Shown here: piece after piece, positions 9,541 to 20,404 of the stretch
Numbering within the stretch: the first letter of the stretch is position 1
How the letters are laid out: each line of letters opens with the position of its first letter
Source of the DNA: Phoronis australis
Lineage: Eukaryota > Phoronida > Phoronidae
Reading direction: 5' to 3'
Length of the DNA: 25,016 bases
Assembly: GCA_002633005.1 (NCBI GenBank)
Contig: NMRA01001219.1
Coordinates: 13,878 to 38,893, forward strand
Translations under genes and position numbers: made by a program
The notes under the pieces: generated by a model
Database searches by the model: none
What the model saw: only the letters and a program-made list of their open reading frames with translations
What the model was told of the DNA's origin: nothing

Positions 9541-12500
9541 ACAATAACAATGACAATATGTTTCCTAAATCTACAGCATAGCGTGTATTTGTGGGCTTGT
9601 GAAAACATCGATTGTCATTTCTTTTGTTGTTTGATTCTCATTACCAACTCAAATTTTGACTTTGATACAAATCGAGAGTGAACGTTAAACTCTCTATACC
9701 GTTGAAAATAAGTAGGCATCTGTTCACGTCCCTAATTATTTTGATTCCATTAAAGGTTCAGTTTTTAGTTACATTCTTAGAAATATTCATTAGTCACAGA
9801 GGAGCTCATAATAAAGAAAAAAGTCACATAAAGTTGTTCATCTTTGAGTAAAGAACGAAGCAAATGCGCATTTAGGGGACTGTTTCATGCAACCGACCAC
9901 AGACCACTGAAGCAAAGGGCCCTATAACTCTCAGTTTTTACACCTTAGCCCCTCTCAGGAGCGCTTTGAGAGTAGCACAGAGACAGAGGGTTGTGAACCC
10001 AGTAGAAATAAATTGATATCGGCAGTGGAGATGGCCGATTGGAGGGGGGTTAAATTGGTGGCGATGAAAGATGTAGTTTTGATTCGTGGTCACCCAGGTA
10101 CAAAACTGGTGGCGATCAGCTAACAGTTCTCAGTTCGAGAGCCTAAATTTTTCCGGGACGCGTTTTATGAAACTTTTCAGTCATGACTTGTTGATATACC
10201 GAAATTAGACTAACTTAAGACCAAAATGTCTGGTCTCGTTTTCATGAACTTCATAAAAAACAAAATTAAGTACTACTCCACGAGAGCACCAGCCATGAGC
10301 GGCAAGGTGGGGGTCAGCCGATTTTCACCAAATTTGGCACATAGGTAGTCCTATGGGATCTATAAACAGCGGCAAAATATTTCCTCAAAATATTGCGTTT
10401 TTCTAAAGTTATAGGCTCAAACACATTTTACGACTTCGCAGCCATGTTTTCACGTTATAAAAACTGTCCAGTTTTAACTGTTCATATTTTTCCTTGAATG
10501 AAAGCGATTGATTTATTATTCACTTGGCATTGTTTAGTGGTGCCTGTAGATTGTTACACAGATGTCTTAAAACACGAGTCCGATTTACCACCCTCATTTA
10601 GTAGTTTTACTACACTGCCCCCCGTTATGCCATTTTGAGGTTGTGTTCAGTACACTGCTGTACCAAATCTGCCCCCACTGTTATGAGAATCAAACTTAAC
10701 CAAAATGTTGACAAAACATGTTACTTTCATTTCATAAAATAAAAACTTTGTCAGCCAGTTTATTAGTTATAAATTTTGGTACCTCAATTGTACTAAAATG
10801 AGAAATTTTCATATATCTGAGATCGATGCGTGAGCACCGTAAAAACCGATTGTCCTTCATGTGTTTCGATATTTTGCAACAAGTTAGTTCCCCCTGAACG
10901 TTTTGAAAGTTTTACTACTTATCAGTTAGGGCTATAGAACCCCTAAATACCATAAGCGGCTCCATTTTGTAAAAAGCCGATTATGTCCTCCACAGTGAAC
11001 AGGGTTAGACATGAACTCGACAAATGTAGGTTATTTTGATTTACAGTTGTTTTGCTTTCAAATTTCCTCATGGGTATTTCTTCACACATATTCAAGTCAG
11101 ATTTTCTTTTGATCAAATGTTCATGCAATGCATTGTAATATCAAATGAATGATGAGTTTGGTTGCATGACCGCAATTTTTCCCACAACTTAAAACAAAAG
11201 ACCGCAGAAATTTTCCTGACGAAATACCGGGTTTGCAGTTCTCTAAAAACATTCGAATGACAAGACAAACTCCACCACTGTCCGTGGCAACTCGTCACGT
11301 TTTTCACCCATCGGTCCTATCATTGTTTTCCTTTGTTGTCATTGTTGGATGTAACAACACAGGTCGCATGGATATAGAACCTTGCCTACATCAGACCGTT
11401 GCCGATAAGTGCTCGTCATTATATCTTTATTATAACAACGGGAACAATGAAGATGCTAATCTATTGTTCTCTATGCGACCAGGTTTCCCGTGGATGACCA
11501 CAGAAGAGGAATCCCAAAGTATCCACAAACAATGGCCACGCACCTTAGTAACTATTACCGCGCACACGAATCCTTTCCGTGGAACCTAAACACCAATTTT
11601 TTAATCCGTGTATTGTGTAGTATTGCTCATGGTACGGGTTCAGACTCTGTTGTATTAAGATTCCAATCCCCAACCCTGTAATATGTAGTTTGAATAAAAT
11701 TTCTAGACAATGCAGGTTTATGGATTTATTCTCCTTCAAATGAAGAGTAAAAATCAAATTCTGCACAGTTTTTTTAAAAGTAATCACACATCTAAAAAAT
11801 AAAACAACGTTTGACAATTTTATTCATTATATTATTTGAAAATTGCCTACCTCACAGACAACTCATCTAAGTTGAAAATATTCCTTGTGAAAAAATATAA
11901 AATACCAACTAGAGACTTGTGTACTACAAAATATGTTTTTGTAATACAATGCAAAAATAACTGTACAGTCAAAAGTGCAAATGTTATACTTTTGTGACAT
12001 GGTTTGCATTACAATTGCCCTACGATTACAGTTGTACATACATACTAGATAAGTAACAAAATTACCCATGGGAATCATAAAATGGTCAATTCACCAAAAA
12101 AACAAGGAGCCACCAGAGCTAATGTGCCAATACTTTTCAGTACTGCAACAAAAAATCATTTGAAGTGGGCATAAACTCGCCTAAAATCACATAAAACAAC
12201 TTTTGATTAAGACATTTTACCATCACGAAATAGGTATTACTTCCAGGTCACTTTTGAGCAATTTCAGAACTTTGAAAGATCTGGCAATATGCAATTGCTA
12301 GAGACCAGACTTATAGTGTGTGATTTCATACACACAGCATGGTCTCAAGGAATAGCAAACTGTCAATTCGCTACAATTCCAGAAATCACTTCCCATCTGG
12401 ATAAGGGACAAACTGAGCAAAAGTTTATAGAGGTAAATGGTCTAAATCAAAACTTATTACCTCCTGGACAGAATATGGGTTTACAACCCAGGCAGAAAGA

Positions 12501-14140
12501 TAAGTTAACAAAACCAGCCTAACTGCAACATGGTCTCAAATTTCAGTAATATATACCCATTTACAAACAAAAATCTATAATGGTAAATAAAATGCGGAAA
12601 CATAAATTCAGATCAATTACGCATCCTCAAGGAAAAGGAATAAATAGTACAGTGGTCACAAATCATCTAAATGTGATGGCGACACTGAGAAATCCTGTCA
12701 GACCAAAAAATCCAGTGGCTAAACATAATGAACAATGTACCATTACCATGTGGCCCAGAATTGTGATCCGTGCCTGGACAAAAATTCAGTCTAGGTAAAT
12801 TTTAGATTTGTGCTGTTCACACAAGCAGTTATGGTGCAAACAAAGCTTGCGACAACACACAAGCCTACTTCCCTAAACAGCTGTGCTGATACAATAATGC
12901 CCCCACTGGATTTAGCAGATCGGCCAGAGTATTTACAGGTCCAGCCACTGTACTGTTTCCTCCTTTTGAATTTTTACAATGCTACATCCTTGACAATCGC
13001 AGATTGCCTTTTTCAATGCATACTCCACTTCCTCTGTCCTAGTTTCCCCACATTTGCTGAAAGTGGCCTATCTCACTAAATCACTTTGGAACTGTGGTAT
13101 AAGCCAGTAATCTTTGGCAAATACTTTTTCCCCGACTCGTTCCTCAAGCTACAAATTCTCTTTGACATAGACTTTTCGGCCTCTCTCTAGCCCCTCACTT
13201 AGTTGTCCAGAAGGGTACCTTCTTGCTGGTTGTGAACTTTTCCATACCCAACCTTTACTAATAATCAGCAAGTCTCCAACTTCAGCAGAAGCCACTTCTT
13301 CAGCATAAGCCTTTCCTGATTCCTAAAATTGTATTAATGAAAAATTAAACATGTTAAATTTAATGTGGCCATTTCGGCTCAGAAAATATGAATACCAAGC
13401 TAAAGTGACGGCTTTAGCATGTTTAATTAACTTCATAATCTCAGAAAATCATTGGTGGACATAACATACTCCCTAGTCTCTAAAGGTAGTTCATGGGCAG
13501 AAGTTATGTTACACATTTGGTGGTTGTTATGAAAAGTTGTGATGACTACCTATTTTCTATGCCAATACAGTTGCATAAACATCAACACATTTGAATAAGG
13601 TATGATTAAGCAATAAGGCCCAAGTTATAAGCAATCACGGTGTGTCAATAAAAGTATTTTTGCATGAATGACGTGCTTCTAAAAATATTCCTCAGGGTCG
13701 GACCCTGGAGTTTAGCGATTCCTACCTGAGCTCACACGAAGCTGGACGTTGAACCTTGACTTAACGTCTTTGGTCATTTTTCAGACCTCTATCAGATTTC
13801 TCCTCTAGTGTGCAGTGGATGTTCTCAGTGTCTTTGGCGACGCCAATATATCTCGAGTGTTGTAACAATGATTCGGTTAAGTGAATTTAAAACGGTAGAT
13901 TATAGCTCCTGCACACCTGCCTCCGAGGCAGACACTGAGACAGACTACTTCTCAGGAGGACACGTTCCACCTCCACATCAGCTCCACGTACTCTTATAAG
14001 GTGCTCAAATGTGTCGCTCTATACCTTGTGCATTTCCCAAGAGTTTCCAAAGTTGTTTCTCCCCGCAATTTGTGGAAATACCACATTCGATGCGACTGGC
14101 AGTGCCAGATAAATAGATAAATTCGCGAACCCGCCGTGCG
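9541..14140. other. Intron stretch, mostly unrecognised; short dispersed motif at 10298-10319
   Basis: AT-rich DNA with only short frames. A 22-bp block AGCGGCAAGGTGGGGGTCAG(CC) at 10298-10319 recurs in inverted orientation at 15004-15026 with one extra G, suggesting two pieces of a dispersed repeat family. The frames at 11233-11589 and 12289-12522 look no better than chance in this context. Nothing else supportable. Confidence 0.35.
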
Positions 14141-14276
14141 TTCAGTAGACGCTAGGACCTACGCTAGGACCTAGCTAAAACCTAGTCAAAGCCACGTGTT
14201 CTCACTTAAAATACACGGCAATATCTCATGTAATCTCGCGAAGTCTTGCTTTTTAGCGAGGTCCTAGCGTTACTGA
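14141..14276 (-). mobile_element. MITE family member 1
   Basis: Starts TTCAGTAGACGCTAGGACCT and ends AGGTCCTAGCGTTACTGA, i.e. nearly complementary ends. The body is the reverse complement of the copy at 21661-21796, and both span 136 bp. The left end carries an extra tandem ACGCTAGGACCT. No target duplication is evident. The transposase family is unknown. Confidence 0.75.
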
Positions 14277-15767
14277 CCGGAGGCCGCACTTTAGGTCAGC
14301 CATCATTCAACTAACGCATTGTAAGCTTTAGTTTGGTATTCAGACGAATTGGATGAACAAATTTAGTATAATTTCATATTTTATTTGGAAATGCTAGTGT
14401 CCTTAAAATTAATTAAAAACATTTAAGCAAACCAATTGTTTTAATTGTTGTATTATACCAAGGATATTAATGCGTAGAAACGCCCCACAACTAGTGGCTT
14501 GTTTAACTTGACAAATACACATACGCGGTCTGAAAATAGTGAAATTCATAAACCTATTACCAAGCCTGCCTGAAGGGCTGACAAAGTTTTTATTGTATTA
14601 TTTTCAAGGGCATGGAGTCTTCTACATGCCAATGTTATTATTTTTAGTTTTCTCGCGGGGGCAGCTTACTGCTGGTTTTTCACAAGACGGAAATGTGAGT
14701 CCACGGAAACAGTTCCAGTGTTACCATGGTAACCGATATTGCAGTGGCGGTGCCGTTTTTACTGACACTGGTCATGAACCTATCATGTGATATCAAAATT
14801 GTTTAGAAACGATTCTGTTTGAAGCAGAAACTGGAGTAGAAAATTTGGTTAAAAATTACTCATTCCACACCAAGAAATTGCCTCATTTTTCCCCCCAGAA
14901 CTCTTCCCTTGTATCTCCTAAACCACCAAACTTTGTTGTGTCATACTTCACCCATTTTCTCTCATCCCTAATGTGATTTATCAGTCTAAACATGGATCTG
15001 AATGGCTGACCCCCCACCTTGCCGCTTGTTGGCTGTACAGTGGTCGGTGGATCCGTGGACTCAGTGATACTTAAGACTGAAATCGGTCTAAGCTACTACA
15101 AGAACAAAAGTTAGCCTGCTACAGAGTAGGCTTAGTAATGGACGTTGGGTCTAAATTACCAATATTTAGGACTGTTATCAATGTAAACTGTTGAAGAACA
15201 AATTTCGTTGATATTTTCACAACCATGTGTCCCTAAAATATATCAAATTGAAGATCGTCTGCTGAACCGGCAGAGGCAGTTGAGACAATGCAATGCGACT
15301 TATCGGCATTCAATGTACGTGTATGTGATAAGATTGTCCAGCCATACCATGATTTTCTCAAGATAACGAGGTCGTGATTGTATCTAAAATGTGATTAAAT
15401 CCCCATTTAGAGTTTCAAGACCAAGATTAATCTTTAAATGGGATTTTGGCACAGTGCGCCTCACTTACGTGTAGTTGTGTGGATTCGCAACAGACTTACT
15501 TTCTGTAAAAGTTAAGACCGAATACCAAAATCCGACGTCGTGTTCATGAAATGATATTTTCTAAATAGGCCTAATTTTATTCTTAACTTTTTAAATTTTT
15601 GGTCTTAGTCTTAGGTCAGTTTTCATTAAACAGGACCCTGCTTGTTTCCGAATGGTAAAAATCCTCAGGCACCCGCAAATACATGTACAAATCTGCTCCT
15701 GGTCGTATGGCACCTCTTAATTGTTGTCCTTCGTGTAACTGTTATGAGATCCTATCTTGTGTTTCAG
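14277..15767. other. Intron sequence before SEA middle exon
   Basis: No supported gene. An 83-codon frame at 14539-14790 has a hydrophobic stretch and a GTGAGT inside it, but its phase does not fit the gene model. A palindromic X-box lies at 14720-14733, and the inverted partner of the 10298 motif at 15004-15026. Confidence 0.35.
14720..14733. promoter_or_regulatory. Perfect palindromic X-box (RFX-type site)
   Basis: GTTACCATGGTAAC is a perfect 14-bp palindrome and fits the RFX consensus GTNRCC-ATGG-YAAC-type pattern. A weaker relative, ATCACCATGGCAAC, is at 21981-21994. Binding is possible, but the role is unknown. Confidence 0.35.
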
Positions 15768-15829
15768 GTAACGAGGAAGCTGAGAGGCAAGGCTAGCCAC
15801 TTCGTTAGAGGAACTGTTAGCCAAATGCA
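15768..15829 (+). CDS. Exon: middle part of SEA domain 1
   Basis: Acceptor CTTGTGTTTCAG ends at 15767; donor GTAAGCATG begins at 15830. The exon is 62 nt, entering in phase 0 and leaving in phase 2, and only this entry phase is free of stops. It encodes VTRKLRGKASHFVRGTVSQM plus two bases of a Gln codon. The residues continue the first SEA helix and the following linker and strand, and join smoothly to the exons on both sides. On its own the evidence would be weak. The support comes from both junctions fitting in phase and the domain being completed. Confidence 0.6.
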
Positions 15830-17387
15830 GTAAGCATGCAAATTGACGTTTTGGACCTAATTTGACGCCAGGTCAATGCTTATTTCCGGGCCCAAATTGA
15901 GTCATTTACTGCCGTGACTCGTCATTACTAAACTTCCGAATACCGTTTAGCAATAGCCTTGCTGATAAAACTGGCTGTGTCTGTTTTGAGTCTTGACCAG
16001 GAGAAATCTGTAGTGATATTCATTTGCATGCAAACGTGAAAAGTGTTTTTCAAAATGAGAAAACGCTCCTCCAGTGGTTCGAGAAGCTCTTGTACAGGAT
16101 TACACGAGACTGGATGTCACCTGCATTCATGTCTGCCTCTTGTGAAATTGTGACAATTGATGAACCAGTGTGATTCAGTAGCCGTGGTGTGAAAAATTCA
16201 AAACCTTTAAAAAATATTGCAAGAAAATGAGGCACGTCGCTCTAAAAATGACTCACTGGCTTAATTGTTGTCCATTGGTCAGCTAGCTATATTTAGTCGT
16301 CAAAGCACAGCTAGTGAACGATGTAGGTGCCATGTTGTCAATTTAAATGAAGTCAGTTTTTAAGCTCACCACAACTGTATTTGCTATCCTATCGCAACGA
16401 CATTTGCAATCGTGCAGAAATTTGTTTTTGCAAACCCACATTCCAATGACAACTAACTCGTCGGTTGCGCAGTTTTAAAAGAAACACAATCTGATGAACG
16501 CAGGGGCGGATCCAGGATTTTTAGTTGTGGGACAGGGCACAGTATTATCCAGGATTTTGCCCGTCAGACATTCGCACCCCCGAACTGCCAAATGGAATCA
16601 GGGGGAGCCCCCTCTAAATCCGCTACTGGAATAGCATTTTCTTACATCAATCTACCGCTTTCGTAACAAAGTCAACCGTCGACTTCATTTAGTATGCTTG
16701 TGAGGCGCATGCGTCATTTGTTCAATTTTTTGCGCTCACAAAAGTGACATGTTTTGGGAGATACTAGCAGCTTTGTCGAAGTAAAAGTTCCTCGAACTGT
16801 CAGTTCACTGCTAATAAAGTACTCAAAACTCAAACTCATTAATTCAATGTGCAGATGAAATTAATTTTGCGCAATCTTCTGAATACGAAAAGTGGATTGA
16901 AGAATCGGCGGTAACAAGTGTTCCAGGAGATGGCACTCAATTTTATGGGGCTCAAAGATGACGCATAAAATCCATCCAGAATCTTAAGGTTATTTCAAAC
17001 CTCATTTAGTGGCATCCATTCTAACTGGGATACCTAAAACCTAAGCATTGTCAACTAGTAAAAGTATATGGTTTCTGAAATATCTCCATGATAGCAAGTA
17101 GCAGCACATGTTAATAAAAACAACGATGGATTTAAACCGGATTGGAATGTTTTGGCGTTTCGTAAAAACCATCCTCAGAAGAAAAAACAGTGGCCACCTT
17201 GCATGGCCCAACAACATGTAATGATACACAAACAAAGGCAGTTACGGGGGAGTGTAACAGTAGACTAGGCAAACAATGACAACCTCTGGTGAGCTAGTTG
17301 GCTATTGAGACTGTGCTTACACCAATTGATATGTAGAGCCTCATTGATTTTTTCATACGATTTTGAAGTCTTGTAAATTCGTTTCAG
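15830..17387. other. Intron within SEA domain 1
   Basis: Contains a hAT-like MITE at 16501-16629. An exon-like segment at 16855-16910 was considered and rejected because its phases (1-0) do not fit here. The rest is featureless. Confidence 0.4.
16501..16629. mobile_element. hAT-like MITE, CAGGGGCGGATCC type
   Basis: Begins CAGGGGCGGATCCAGGATTT at 16501 and ends CTCTAAATCCGCTACTG at 16629, an imperfect inverted repeat. Ends of the form CAGGGGCGGATCC are familiar from non-autonomous hAT elements in many animals. The flanking 8-bp target duplication is not clear, so the copy is old. It lies within the intron of the host gene. Confidence 0.65.
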
Positions 17388-17545
17388 AATGTCTGGCACT
17401 TCAAGTAAAGCAAGAATCGCAGTTTGGTTCAACAGAAAATTTGAATTTGACGATGCCACCAAAATTAACGTCTCGAATATCTTGTATGGTGTTTTTAGAC
17501 AAAATCCTCTTTTGCAAGGTGATGACGGCTATTATTACGTTCTAG
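17388..17545 (+). CDS. Exon: last part of SEA domain 1
   Basis: Acceptor AAATTCGTTTCAG ends at 17387; donor GTAAGGAA begins at 17546. The exon is 158 nt, entering in phase 2 and leaving in phase 1. It encodes MSGTSSKARIAVWFNRKFEF, then DDATKINVSNILYGVFRQ, ending near GDDGYYYVL. The alternating hydrophobic strand ARIAVWFNRKF followed by a helix V-x-x-I-L-x-x-V matches the C-terminal half of SEA domains. The usual self-cleavage signature G-S-V-V-V is replaced by GTSSKARIAV, so autoproteolysis is doubtful. NVS is a possible glycosylation site. Another open frame overlaps it (17363-17545), but only the phase-2 reading joins the neighbouring exon. Confidence 0.7.
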
Positions 17546-18363
17546 GTAAGGAAACTGCTTAACTTACGTGTACAGTGCCAAACGTCCGAAACAGAGGGTC
17601 TCAATAAACTGTCGGTTTGTTTAAAAAGGAAATTTGCTTTGTGGTTGCGACAATCCCTAATTCCCACAAGCGAGATCTTAAATAATATATTACTCTAAGA
17701 ATAATGACGTTTAACTGCACGCTTCAACCTCTGTAGGGCTAACTTTAGTTACTAACGATCTTATCTGCTATACCGGTCCAAATTCTGACTTGACGCTCCT
17801 TCAACGACGACCTTGTTCGACACTTCTGGAGCCAACTACACGTCTGTGCTCACTATAAGTGGGTCTCACTCAACAGTCCTGTTGGTGACTAGTTGTAACA
17901 ATTGCTATCAAATACCGCTCTATTGTAACAGCATGTTTGTTAGTCACAGGTCTTCGCGACGCAACGCGAGCCGGAATCATTCTCTTTATACGCACGATAA
18001 AATTTGCTGGTCACAGTCCATAGTGACGCAACACGTTGGTATCCCACTACAGAACAGCAAAAGTTTAGATAAATATATAACGAACTTCCTGTAAATTGAC
18101 CCGCCCTTGAAAGATCCTTTTTAAAATCTTCTATGTCATCCTCTTCCTTGTAACATTTCTTCAATTCACCAAAGCAAATTCAACTAGCCTCACTTCAAAG
18201 TTCCATCAGATAATTTGTATGAGTGCTGACTAAGTTATAATAATTATTGGTAACTATTGTGTAACAAAAACCACATAATTTTATGGCTAATAGATCACTT
18301 TTGAAATACAGTAGCTGCACCATAGTAAAATTTACTATAGCGCCACACAGCGATCAAGGTAGC
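17546..18363. other. Intron sequence between SEA 1 and EGF exons
   Basis: The 93-codon frame at 17813-18094 has no recognisable domain or splice framing. No other feature seen before the MITE at 18364. Confidence 0.4.
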
Positions 18364-18465
18364 GTTCAGTAACGTCAGGACTTCAAAATATTACGTGAGA
18401 TACTGTCGTGTGTTTTAATTGAGAACACATGATTTTGGCTATATTTTAGCTTGGTCCTAGCGTTC
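18364..18465 (+). mobile_element. MITE family member 2, decayed
   Basis: GTTCAGTAACGTCAGGACTTC at the left and TTTTAGCTTGGTCCTAGCG at the right match the ends of the copy at 21661-21796 in the same orientation. The shared inner blocks TACGTGAGATA, CGTGTGTTTTAA-type and GAGAACAC are present. The right tip is degraded. Confidence 0.65.
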
Positions 18466-18642
18466 AACGCCACCTTCAGATCCCATTTAATGCGGATGAG
18501 ATGTTTCAACCTACCTACTGATATAATCAGTATTTTAACACCTTTCGTGTTATTATAATACATTTTGCCACTGCGAAGAAGAGATGGCGACAAACCGAGT
18601 GGTTGTGGCTGATAAAGTGTATGAACTGTGATCCCAGCCACT

Positions 18643-18894
18643 GGCAAGGAGTTGAACGATGAGAGAGGCTGGCAAGGAGTTGAACGATGGGAGAGGCTGG
18701 CAGGGAGTTGAACGATGGGAGAGGCTGGCAAGGAGTTGAACGATGGGAGAGGCTGGCAAGGAGTTGAACGATGGGAGAGGCTGGCAAGGAGTTGAACGAT
18801 GGGAGAGGCTGGCAAGGAGTTGAACGATGGGAGAGGCTGGCAAGGAGTTGAACGATGGGAGAGGCTGGCAAGGAGTTGAACGATGGGAGAGGCT
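18643..18894. repeat. 28-bp minisatellite, nine units
   Basis: Nine head-to-tail units of GGCAAGGAGTTGAACGATGG + GAGAGGCT, with a 5-base partial tenth. Only the first (ATGAG for ATGGG) and third (GGCAGGG) units visibly differ, so the array is young or homogenised. It is intronic. Because 28 is not divisible by three, the minus-strand frames across it read all three phases in turn and are not genes. Confidence 0.95.
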
Positions 18895-19496
18895 GGCAGC
18901 AGAATTTAAATTTCAGATTAATGTCATATAAAAATTGCATTTCTGTTGACCAAATCTGAGTTGCGATCAATCGGAAGTCACTTTCATGCTACCATTACTC
19001 TGGAGAGCGCGAATATGAAATGTCCCCTATTATTTTAATGCCTATCGTTTTGCGTTACCATGAGGTTTTGCACCCTTGCCATGAACATGGTGACTATGTT
19101 GTAATAACCTGATGTCAACCATCTTTTCCGCAAACAAGTTGTTATTCTGCAGCATACCGTCAGTGACAGTAACTCTCTATTACAACACATTATTTATTCA
19201 ATATTTATTCTGACGCAAAAATCTCTCAGTTGAATGAAAGGCGAACTACATAACTTCAGCTTGATCCAAATCTGGAATTTTAACGGGATTATTCGAAGAA
19301 TGACTGGACTGTTGTTTGTAGGTAACGATTACTCTATTGTCAGAATGAATCTTTCGATTGAAATTTTCAATAAGTCTTGAACTGGTAGTTTTTGAGACCC
19401 AATTTCCAATACCATTAAGCCTTTAGGTCTTACGTAAGTTTAAAAAGTTATGTAAGACCTTAACTCGAAAAACTTTATAGCTTATGAACATTTCAG

Positions 19497-19619
19497 AAAT
19501 CGACCGGTGCGGTGGGACACATCGGTGTTCAGAGCTGTCTGTATGCACGAATGGTGTAAATGATGTTATCTGCGAATGCAGAGGCAGCTTCGTCAGTAAA
19601 GACCAGGGACAAACGTGTT
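19497..19619 (+). CDS. Exon: calcium-binding-type EGF domain
   Basis: Acceptor GAACATTTCAG ends at 19496; donor GTAAGTTG begins at 19620. The exon is 123 nt, symmetric phase 1-1. It reads EIDRCGGTHRCSELSVC, then TNGVNDVICECRGSFVS and KDQGQTC. The spacing C-x5-C-x5-C-x8-C-x-C-x12-C is that of an EGF-like domain, and the opening E-I-D-x-C resembles the calcium-binding consensus D-x-D/E-x-C. Such exons are usually phase 1-1, as here. The last 39 bases and the donor have been copied into a tandem repeat downstream. Confidence 0.75.
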
Positions 19620-19824
19620 GTAAGTTGAATAGACTCCTTCAGAGGGAGCTTCGTCAGTAAAGACGAGGGACAAACGTGTTGTAAGTTGATTAGACTCCTA
19701 CAGAGGCAGCTTCGTCAGTAAAGACGAGGGACAAACGTGTTGTAAGTTGATTAGACTCCTACAGAGGCAGCTTCGTCAGTAAAGACGAGGGACAAACGTG
19801 TTGTAAGTTGATTAGACTCCTACA
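19581..19824 (+). repeat. 61-bp tandem repeat, four units, spanning the EGF exon-intron boundary
   Basis: Units start at 19581, 19642, 19703 and 19764. The first contains the last 39 bases of the EGF exon, the splice donor and 22 intron bases. The other three repeat the same exon tail and an intact GTAAGTTG. Units 3 and 4 are identical, and unit 1 differs most (GACCAGGG, GAATAG). Using any downstream donor would read through an in-frame TAA in unit 2. Confidence 0.95.
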
Positions 19825-20187
19825 GAGGCACACTGCGTTTTCTAGAACTCATGAATTGGATAGTAGCTTGTCACAAAAACAAAAAACGAAATGTGTAGTG
19901 AAGTACGACCAAGCCCCTCGGTCCTGCGTTTCCCTGGATGTGTCATTTTGAGACATTAACTTGTATTGGAACAACAGTTCGAATTCATTCCTTTACTGAA
20001 CAGGGTGGCAACTCATATACGGAACAGGATGGCAACTCATATCATGTATACGGAACAGGATGGCAACTCATATACCGCCTTGTTTCGACATTTCAAGAAA
20101 CGCACCCTTTGATTTTCAACAAAAAACACTTGATCAATTTCATTCTCTTTGAAATTACAAAACATTGTATATGTTTGTGACTGTCAG
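19825..20187. repeat. Intron with three copies of a 24-bp repeat (19997-20074)
   Basis: CGGAACAGGATGGCAACTCA + TATA occurs at 20020 and 20051, with a variant (TGAACAGGGTGGCAACTCAT) at 19997. The middle unit has a 7-base extension CATGTAT-like. Otherwise nothing is seen. Confidence 0.75.
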
Positions 20188-20283
20188 ATGGTCGTGAAGG
20201 ATGTTCTGCAGAACGTTCTTGCCCGTCACGAAGGAAGATTCTTAGACTGTGTAACTACTGTTTTTCAGACAGGCCCAACTCGG
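20188..20283 (+). CDS. Candidate exon with ambiguous frame
   Basis: Acceptor TTTGTGACTGTCAG ends at 20187; strong donor GTAAGTGG begins at 20284. The exon is 96 nt. In phase 1, the only phase that follows the EGF exon directly, it encodes a Cys-rich GREGCSAERSCPSRRK... with four cysteines and no known domain. In phase 0 it gives VVKDVLQNVLARHEGRFLDC then VTTVFQTGPTR. This resembles the middle of a SEA domain and aligns by eye with the exon pair 4861/15768. The phase-0 reading would need extra flanking exons that I cannot find, so this may be the remnant of a third, broken SEA domain. Treat as tentative. Confidence 0.4.
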
Positions 20284-20404
20284 GTAAGTGGCGCATTTGA
20301 TATATTCTCAACTATAGAGTGTTACAGTTACACGTTTTACAGGATGGTTTCAGTGCCGGGTAGGCTAATCTATGAATCAGCGGTCTGTACACAGCGTGCA
20401 CCCT

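Larger units (their letters stand above)
4956..15767 (+). other. Large intron inside SEA domain 1, hosting mobile-element remains
   Basis: The intron starts GTAAGAC and ends TTGTGTTTCAG. Its phase is 0. It holds the decayed multicopy gene at 5331-7503, the LINE 3' part at 8407-9540 and a MITE at 14141-14276. A further phase-0 exon hidden inside cannot be excluded, but none is needed for an intact SEA domain. Confidence 0.55.

Noticed and set aside
11233-11589. 118-codon frame with an apparent AG/GT-bounded 120-nt segment (11363-11482)
   Set aside because: The putative exon is phase 1-1 but would sit in an intron that needs phase 0, its donor is weak, and no domain is recognisable.
16855-16910. 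Exon-like 56-nt segment with acceptor TGTGCAG and donor GTAACA
   Set aside because: Entry phase 1 and exit phase 0 cannot fit between the exons ending at 15829 (phase 2) and starting at 17388 (phase 2), and in phase 2 it opens with a stop.
18375-18970. Three minus-strand frames with Pro/Ser/Leu-rich repeats, up to 147 codons
   Set aside because: They are translations of the 28-bp minisatellite, whose non-triplet unit makes the same peptide pattern in every frame.
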